Below are positions 5,334 to 10,131 of a DNA stretch of 10,131 nucleotides, piece after piece. Within the stretch, counting starts at the first letter, position 1. The number at the start of each line of letters is the position of its first letter. A program made the position numbers and the translations under genes. The DNA comes from SKPH01 sp051748565 (lineage in GTDB: Bacteria > Bacillota > Dethiobacteria > DTU022), in the NCBI GenBank assembly GCA_051748565.1, contig JBNJHN010000067.1, positions 1-10,131 of the forward strand, given 5' to 3'. The notes beneath the pieces are model-generated. The model made no database searches. It was given only the letters and a program-made list of their open reading frames with translations, and was not told the DNA's origin.

Positions 5334-7241
5334 TTGGACTCTGATCAGTATATAGAGTTGATGGATAAGGCCAGCAAACTGATAAACGATAAAAAATTAG
5401 ACGAAGCAGAAAATATCCTGCAAAAACTATTTCCGAAGACTGACAGTGAGCAAAAGATTATTGTGATAAACAACCTGGCTTCCATTACTTATCAGCGTGG
5501 GGAAACTGAGCAGGCCCTGGCCCTCCTTGAACCATATCTGCAAGCCGAATCACCTGTTGATAGTCCCTACACGTTTGGCCTTGCTGCCCAGTTGTATGCC
5601 TGTATTGACCGCCGGGATGAAGCGAAACGCTGTCTTAACCGGGCAGTAAAAAGTTTCGAAAAGGCGCTCTCTTACTTCCAGGAACAGAATATAAATCCCC
5701 AATCATGGTATGAATACACTGTTCAGCTTATGCGTGCTGCCGGAGCCCTTGCGGATCACCGGCGGGTCATTGATCTCTATAAAAAATATGAAAGATATCA
5801 TGTCAGCTGGGAAAATCGATTCCACGCAGGCATTGCATACTTTAATCTCAAGCGATACAAGCAGGCTGCTTCCATCTGGGATCCGTTAAAAAAAATTGGC
5901 AATTTTATCGTTCCTATGCAGCGGGTCGCTTTCCTCATGGAAAGGGATGTTGTTCCCCAATTTGAATTAAGCTACAAACCACTCGAATGGGATGGGGTTA
6001 TCAAAAAATTCAAGGATGCCGGTGATAGCAAGGAAAAACAGGAAGAAGCTTTAGAGGACGGGATGATTCGCATTGTCCTGCTTGGTACGCTTTTTGGCGA
6101 GCAACCGGGGGAAGGAGAAAAGAAAAACGCAGTAAAAATTCTGGTAAGCTTTGGCAGAGAATGGGGCAAAGAGCTGGGTCAGCGTTTGCTGGAGAGCGCC
6201 CTTGTGCCAACCGAAGTAAAAATGGAAGCTGTATTTGCCCTGGTTGAACGGGGCGTATATGCAGAAGATGAACAGGTACCGGTATGGATTGACGGGAAAG
6301 AAACCCTGGTTAGAGTGGAAAAAAAAGAATTAAGCTTGGAGGCAGATCAGGAGCTGGATCAACTATGCAACAGAGCCCTGGAGTTCCGAAACGAAGGCCA
6401 AACAGATGAAGCAATTGCTCTGCTGGAACCACTATATCGGGAAGGTAACTTTTACCCCCGCGCTATGATTACCCTTGCTAACCTCTACCGTAACAAAAAA
6501 GAATGGGAACCTGCCCTTAATATTTTAGAGATACTTGCCGAAGCTTTCCCCGAGGAACCCGTGATTATGGTTAACTTAGCCGGACTTTATGTCGAGAGCA
6601 GTGCTTTTGATCAGGCCCTGCAGTGCATTGCCCGGATCGAGAATGAAGAAATGAGTGGAATTATCAGAGGACGTCTGGATTACATACGCAACATGGCCGA
6701 ACAAAGGCTCACTCCCGATGAATATATCGACCATCTGGAAGATGATTACATCCATCAGCTTGGCGAAAGTTTAAGGTTGGAAGTTGAAGAGAAAAAATTT
6801 ACCCCCAGGTTTACCCTGAACCGGGGGCTGAAAAACATGCCGAATGAATGGCTGCTCAATATGTGCTCAGTTCATGATATTGAGACCCATCGTCATCGCC
6901 CTCAGAGAGAAAAAGCAATTACTGCTTACCTTACCAACCCTGCACACCTTAAAAAAGCCGCCCAAGCACTCACCCGGCCTGAACAAGAGCTGCTCATTTA
7001 CCTTCTTGGCAAGGAAGGCTGGACCCTTTTAAGTGCCGTCAGCCGTAAATTCGGCAAAATGGAAGGCGATGGTTTTTACTGGGATGAGGAAAAACCTCAG
7101 TCGACGACGGGTAGGCTTTGGAGTAAAGGTCTAATTATGGTCGGCAAAGCTATACTGAATGACCGGCTGGTTAAAATTGCTGCTATTCCCGTGGACCTGA
7201 GGCCTCTGTTGGAGGATATCTTCAACAGTGATAGGCTGTAG
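5334..7241 (+). CDS. TPR-repeat protein with C-terminal winged-helix-like region
   Basis: This 635-residue protein has no signal peptide or membrane segment. Helix pairs of TPR type are visible in the N-terminal part (for example LINDKKLDEAENILQKLF and the following QRGETEQALALLEPYL), around residues 140-190, and again at about 340-450 (RNEGQTDEAIALLEPLY, RNKKEWEPALNILEILAEA, VESSAFDQALQCIARI). An acidic, lysine-rich segment lies between the TPR blocks. The last 130 residues (LTRPEQELLIYLLGKEGWTL, then LWSKGLIMVGK) look like a helical or winged-helix module of the kind found beside helicase domains; this part is inference. The start is a TTG with AAGGGG at 5320-5325; the first ATG, at 5361, lacks a comparable site. 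A scaffold or protein-binding role is likely, and the partner is unknown. Confidence 0.8.
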   Translation: MDSDQYIELMDKASKLINDKKLDEAENILQKLFPKTDSEQKIIVINNLASITYQRGETEQALALLEPYLQAESPVDSPYTFGLAAQLYACIDRRDEAKRCLNRAVKSFEKALSYFQEQNINPQSWYEYTVQLMRAAGALADHRRVIDLYKKYERYHVSWENRFHAGIAYFNLKRYKQAASIWDPLKKIGNFIVPMQRVAFLMERDVVPQFELSYKPLEWDGVIKKFKDAGDSKEKQEEALEDGMIRIVLLGTLFGEQPGEGEKKNAVKILVSFGREWGKELGQRLLESALVPTEVKMEAVFALVERGVYAEDEQVPVWIDGKETLVRVEKKELSLEADQELDQLCNRALEFRNEGQTDEAIALLEPLYREGNFYPRAMITLANLYRNKKEWEPALNILEILAEAFPEEPVIMVNLAGLYVESSAFDQALQCIARIENEEMSGIIRGRLDYIRNMAEQRLTPDEYIDHLEDDYIHQLGESLRLEVEEKKFTPRFTLNRGLKNMPNEWLLNMCSVHDIETHRHRPQREKAITAYLTNPAHLKKAAQALTRPEQELLIYLLGKEGWTLLSAVSRKFGKMEGDGFYWDEEKPQSTTGRLWSKGLIMVGKAILNDRLVKIAAIPVDLRPLLEDIFNSDRL

Positions 7242-7363
7242 AGCATAAATGTAGATAGGGTCAACCTCTTATCCGCTGACTGGAACAATGGCGCACAACC
7301 CTGGAACGACTCATCAACTACTTTACCAGGCATTTGAAGAGCTTCAATTTGGAGGTAAGCCAT

Positions 7364-7711
7364 ATTCACGAACTGGCCATTACTGAATCACTGCTTGAGA
7401 TTGTTTTAAAGCATGCTGAAGAGAACGGGGCAGATAAAATCGTATCAGTAAACCTACAGGTAGGAGAAATGCGTGATATTACCGAAGAATGGGTGCAGCG
7501 CTATTTCGACTATCTCAGCAAGGGTACCATGGCTGAAGGGGCAAAGATTATGATTAGAACAATCCCGGTAACTTTTCGCTGTGAAGGCTGTGCCCATCTC
7601 TTTTCTGCAGTTATAAGAAAGGGCGATCCGGTCTGCCCTATTTGCTCTGGCCACAGGGGGCAGGTAACCGGGGGTAATGAATTCCTGATCGAAAGTATAG
7701 GGGTGATCTAA
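7364..7711 (+). CDS. hypA: Nickel metallochaperone HypA, probable AUU start
   Basis: HypA binds nickel and passes it, with HypB, to the [NiFe]-hydrogenase large subunit. The reading frame holds HELAITESLLEI directly after an ATT codon, whereas HypA proteins begin Met-His-Glu-Leu. A perfect GGAGGT at 7351-7356 lies seven bases before that ATT. Counting from it gives 115 residues, the usual length, and puts the zinc cysteines at 73, 76, 91 and 94, the expected CxxC...CxxC positions. His2 and Glu3 form the nickel site with the N-terminus. A longer TTG start at 7334 would add ten residues, bury the nickel site, and has no good ribosome site. The stop shares one base with the hypB ATG. Confidence 0.93.
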   Translation: MHELAITESLLEIVLKHAEENGADKIVSVNLQVGEMRDITEEWVQRYFDYLSKGTMAEGAKIMIRTIPVTFRCEGCAHLFSAVIRKGDPVCPICSGHRGQVTGGNEFLIESIGVI

Positions 7712-8379
7712 TGGATAAGGTGCGCTTAATAGACATTAAAAAAACAATACTAGCCGATAACCATGATCTTGCAGCAGAGATCCGGCAAGAGCTGCGGCAA
7801 AACGGCGTTTTTATGTTAAATATTATGGCTTCACCGGGCGCAGGAAAGACCAGTTTAATCATTGAAATGCTGCGTCGAATGAAGCATAAGTACTACTTTG
7901 CAGTTATAGAAGGAGACATTGAATCACAGGTCGATGCCGAAAAAGTGGCTAAAGAAGGAGTAAGCGCAGTGCAGCTGCGAACCGGCGGTTCCTGTCATCT
8001 TGATGCCCCGATGATCAAAGAAGCGCTGAAAAAGATAGACCTCAGCGCTACAGACGTGATCCTGATAGAAAATATAGGCAACCTGGTCTGCCCCGCAGAC
8101 TTCGATCTCGGTCAGACGCGAAAGGCCATGGTTTTAAGCGTTCCCGAAGGTGATGACAAGGCACTTAAATATCCCCTGATGTTCTCGGTATCCGATCTTT
8201 TGGTGGTCAGTAAAACCGATTACCTTGATTATTCAGATTTTAATTATGAAGCCCTTAAAGAGCGTTCGGAAAAGCTTAACCCCCAGCTTAAAATCATTAA
8301 GACTTCAGCAAAAACGGGTGAGGGCTTAGAAGACTTCTGCCTTTGGCTGCAAGAAGAGATTGAAGCGGCACGCAATTAG
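7711..8379 (+). CDS. hypB: Hydrogenase nickel-incorporation GTPase HypB
   Basis: This 222-residue SIMIBI-class GTPase drives GTP-dependent nickel transfer together with HypA in the cytoplasm. Visible elements are the P-loop MASPGAGKTS (39-48), EGDIES (67-72), the GTPase-domain metal site SCHLDA with Cys95-His96, ENIGNLVCP with Cys127, the guanine-specificity motif SKTD (167-170, where many homologues have NKxD), and SAKTGEG near 199-205. The N-terminal CxxCGC high-affinity nickel site of E. coli HypB and the histidine-rich stretch of some homologues are absent. This is common in shorter forms. The ATG overlaps the hypA stop (TAATG), and AGGGGT lies just upstream, so the two are translationally coupled. 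No hydrogenase structural gene is in the window. Confidence 0.95.
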   Translation: MDKVRLIDIKKTILADNHDLAAEIRQELRQNGVFMLNIMASPGAGKTSLIIEMLRRMKHKYYFAVIEGDIESQVDAEKVAKEGVSAVQLRTGGSCHLDAPMIKEALKKIDLSATDVILIENIGNLVCPADFDLGQTRKAMVLSVPEGDDKALKYPLMFSVSDLLVVSKTDYLDYSDFNYEALKERSEKLNPQLKIIKTSAKTGEGLEDFCLWLQEEIEAARN

Positions 8380-9443
8380 TTTTCGCTGCGCATCATCATC
8401 ATCGTCATCATCTGTTCAAAACTGTTTTCCGGCAGCTTGCGCCTCTCTTCTTCCGGTTTTGGCTTTAGTGAAATTGCCTCTGCAAGGCATCGCGGAACAC
8501 ATACGCCGCAACCAATGCAACGGTTTTTCAATACTGCGGCTGGTTTGCCACCTTCAAAGGAAATCGCCTCCATATGGCAAACTTCAGCACATTCGCCACA
8601 CTCTATACAGCTAGTTGAATCAACCTCAGCATAGTTGTTTGAATAAACAAGTTCCCCGGGGTTGGGATCGCGCTTAATTGAAGCTAACACCCCACAGCAA
8701 TCGCCGCAGCAATTACACATCCCGGTGGGGTTCGCGGATGTAGCCGGCTGGGTTACCAGGCCCGCTTCCTGGGCACGGGAAACAATACCTATCGCTTCCT
8801 CGACATTGATCTCCCGGCCCATTTTATTATCGAGATAATATTGCCCCATTGAGCCGAAAAGAAGACAGACTTCCAGCGGGGCGCCGCAGGATCTGTCCAG
8901 CACATCTTTACTTTTACGACAGACACAGTCAGCGACAACAATTTTCCCTGCTTTCCTGATGATCTCTGCTGCATCATCAATTGATGCCACCTGGTACTGA
9001 GGATCAATTGACTGTGCTATAGGGATGGTGCGCAGAAAAGTTCCTTTGATTCCAATAAACGCTTTGTCCATACCCTCGTTAAGATAACGGTCAACCATCT
9101 CAGCAAGCTCCCGATCCATCCGAGGCAGTTGAAATTCGTAGATGCCATGAATGAATGCCGTTGCCCCGTAGCGAATAATTCCATTTTTATTTAAACGGAA
9201 AAGCAGCCCTCTTGATGCCATATCTTCCAGTTTTTCTTTCATCTCATCCAGCGGTCGATCCAGCTTTTTTGCAATCTCTTCAGGCTTTTCAAGGGCCGGG
9301 CTAAGTGCTGAAAATATTTCAGCATCCTCTTTGCTGAAAAGTTTCCTGAGGATTTGAATCTCCACACCAGATTCAGTAGCGGGAAAACCGACGGAGTAAC
9401 CGTCAAGCTGTTCCTGCAATCGTCGATAAATATCTTTACTCAT
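8376..9443 (-). CDS. Winged-helix/4Fe-4S ferredoxin-type protein with Met-rich tail
   Basis: This 355-residue protein is an iron-sulfur protein of a type seen in Clostridia and deltaproteobacteria. The N-terminal 90 residues (EKPEEIAKKLDRPLDEMKEK) look like a winged-helix domain. A middle region carries cysteines at 173, 175, 186 and 193 and a dense CNCCGDCCG at 243-251. Two classic [4Fe-4S] motifs follow, CIECGECAEVC (279-289) and CIGCGVCVPRC (309-319). The tail ends MMTMMMM, encoded by a CAT-rich run on the plus strand. It may be a redox-responsive or electron-transfer protein. The ATG at 9443 has GGGGGGT upstream. Its stop codon overlaps that of convergent hypB by 4 bases. Confidence 0.88.
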   Translation of the reverse strand: MSKDIYRRLQEQLDGYSVGFPATESGVEIQILRKLFSKEDAEIFSALSPALEKPEEIAKKLDRPLDEMKEKLEDMASRGLLFRLNKNGIIRYGATAFIHGIYEFQLPRMDRELAEMVDRYLNEGMDKAFIGIKGTFLRTIPIAQSIDPQYQVASIDDAAEIIRKAGKIVVADCVCRKSKDVLDRSCGAPLEVCLLFGSMGQYYLDNKMGREINVEEAIGIVSRAQEAGLVTQPATSANPTGMCNCCGDCCGVLASIKRDPNPGELVYSNNYAEVDSTSCIECGECAEVCHMEAISFEGGKPAAVLKNRCIGCGVCVPRCLAEAISLKPKPEEERRKLPENSFEQMMTMMMMRSEN

Positions 9444-9492
9444 AATTACCCCCCAAGTACGCTTAAGCGAAAATCATTCAAGCCGGAAGCAA

Positions 9493-9517
9493 ATTATAGC
9501 TCAATGGATAGATTATA
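9493..9517 (-). promoter_or_regulatory. Candidate -10 boxes for the iron-sulfur protein gene
   Basis: Two exact TATAAT boxes on the minus strand lie at 9493-9498 and 9512-9517, about 50-75 bases upstream of the ATG at 9443. The best -35 for the farther one is TGTTCA at 9535-9540, which is poor. This suggests that the gene can be transcribed independently of the upstream gene at 9615-10127. Confidence 0.35.
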
Positions 9518-9614
9518 ACATGGCAACAAACCAATGAACAAAAAACAGCATCTCGCCTCTCTTCATAACCTTTCAGTTTCTGAGTTAATTAGAAATAAAG
9601 TGCCATTCTCATAT

Positions 9615-10127
9615 CTACACCAAACCGAGCACTGCTGCCAGCTTAGTTTCAGTATCCGGATCGTTTTCAGCCCAGATGTGACCGGACAGCTGCTCATAAT
9701 CAAACCAGAGATATAGATTAATCAGCGGCGGATCACTTTCCATCCCACCAGGCCGGTGCAGCCTGCGCATCTTACCTCCGGCCGTAATCACATGCCCGGT
9801 CAAAACCCCAAAAAGATAATTTATATCTCTTGCCGGGTTCCTGTTTGTAAAGGCCAAAATATTGGGGACAATTCGCTTGGGGTTGACGCTCTTAAATTGC
9901 TTTCCGGCTTCCCTGACATGCTTGGCAATTGCATTATAAACAGGATCTATATCTTTCCAGGCCGGCGGCGTCAGATCCAGAGTTTTTTCTTCCAAATAAA
10001 AAACCAGCTTGGATTCGGAGTATACTTCAAAATCAACCGTTTTCATCTCGCCTTCCGGTATTTTTATTGCCGTCAGCCCTTTACCTTCCAGATAACCCTT
10101 AACAATGCTTTCACCCGTTTTAGCCAT
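9615..10127 (-). CDS. PD-(D/E)XK nuclease-like protein, possibly 5' incomplete
   Basis: At least 170 residues. The N-terminal part has the layout of the PD-(D/E)XK fold: a helix with Glu6 and Gly5, then VDFEV with Asp32 (and Glu34), then the strand VFYLEEKTL with Glu46-x-Lys48 as the D...ExK core. The rest (NAIAKHVREAGKQF, then RIVPNILAFTNRNPARD) resembles restriction-enzyme-like proteins that handle an unknown DNA substrate. The fold call is from motif spacing only. The ATG at 10127 is four bases from the window edge with no room to see a ribosome site, and the frame is open to the edge, so a longer N-terminus is possible. It lies 171 bases upstream of the iron-sulfur gene on the same strand. 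Confidence 0.65.
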   Translation of the reverse strand: MAKTGESIVKGYLEGKGLTAIKIPEGEMKTVDFEVYSESKLVFYLEEKTLDLTPPAWKDIDPVYNAIAKHVREAGKQFKSVNPKRIVPNILAFTNRNPARDINYLFGVLTGHVITAGGKMRRLHRPGGMESDPPLINLYLWFDYEQLSGHIWAENDPDTETKLAAVLGLV

Positions 10128-10131
10128 GGCC

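Noticed and set aside
9534..9716. Plus-strand ORF of 60 codons
   Set aside because: It overlaps the end of the nuclease-like gene on the other strand, shows no ribosome site, and its composition is not protein-like.

Overview
The window looks like part of an anaerobic Gram-positive-type (Clostridia-like) chromosome, probably from a draft or metagenome assembly. Supporting signs are strong GGAGG-type ribosome sites, TTG and GTG starts, lipoproteins with Gram-positive-style lipoboxes, the nickel-insertion pair hypA-hypB, and an iron-sulfur protein with many cysteines. The organism call is inference. There is no rRNA, tRNA or CRISPR array. One scaffold gap of exactly 100 N lies at 4366-4465.

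Left part (1-2922). A minus-strand DUF1786 protein (134-1180) ends at a hairpin (101-136). Bases 1-73 hold the end of another gene that cannot be assigned to a strand. A 431-base divergent spacer carries a nested GGGGACGG palindrome (REP-like) and a good promoter. It leads into a two-gene operon: a patatin-like esterase (1612-2493) and a MoaE-like protein (2518-2922) that seems to lack one of the two usual catalytic lysines.

Middle part (2923-5333). This part is accessory-like and damaged. It holds a remnant of a small membrane ORF, a DUF3221 (YobA-like) lipoprotein (3275-3913) with a terminator, and the N-terminal third of an alpha/beta hydrolase (4062-4352). The hydrolase runs straight into a second copy of the GGGGACGG palindrome and then the scaffold gap. 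A small lipoprotein gene (4765-5136) follows, with its own extended -10 promoter. Its frame holds one in-frame TGA, and a hairpin lies at a SECIS-compatible distance after it.

Right part (5334-10131). A 635-residue TPR protein with a probable C-terminal winged-helix region is followed by hypA and hypB. By SD placement, the MHEL-type N-terminus and cysteine numbering, hypA most likely starts at an AUU codon (7364). hypB collides tail to tail, with overlapping stop codons, with a minus-strand gene for a winged-helix iron-sulfur protein with a methionine-rich tail. Upstream of that gene, on the same strand, is a PD-(D/E)XK-like protein that may continue past the window edge.

Functional threads: HypA and HypB deliver nickel to a hydrogenase or another nickel enzyme encoded elsewhere. 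The iron-sulfur protein fits the same anaerobic electron-transfer setting. The other genes appear to be independent units. The observations most worth checking are the AUU start of hypA, the in-frame TGA lipoprotein, and the repeat-associated gap that breaks the hydrolase.
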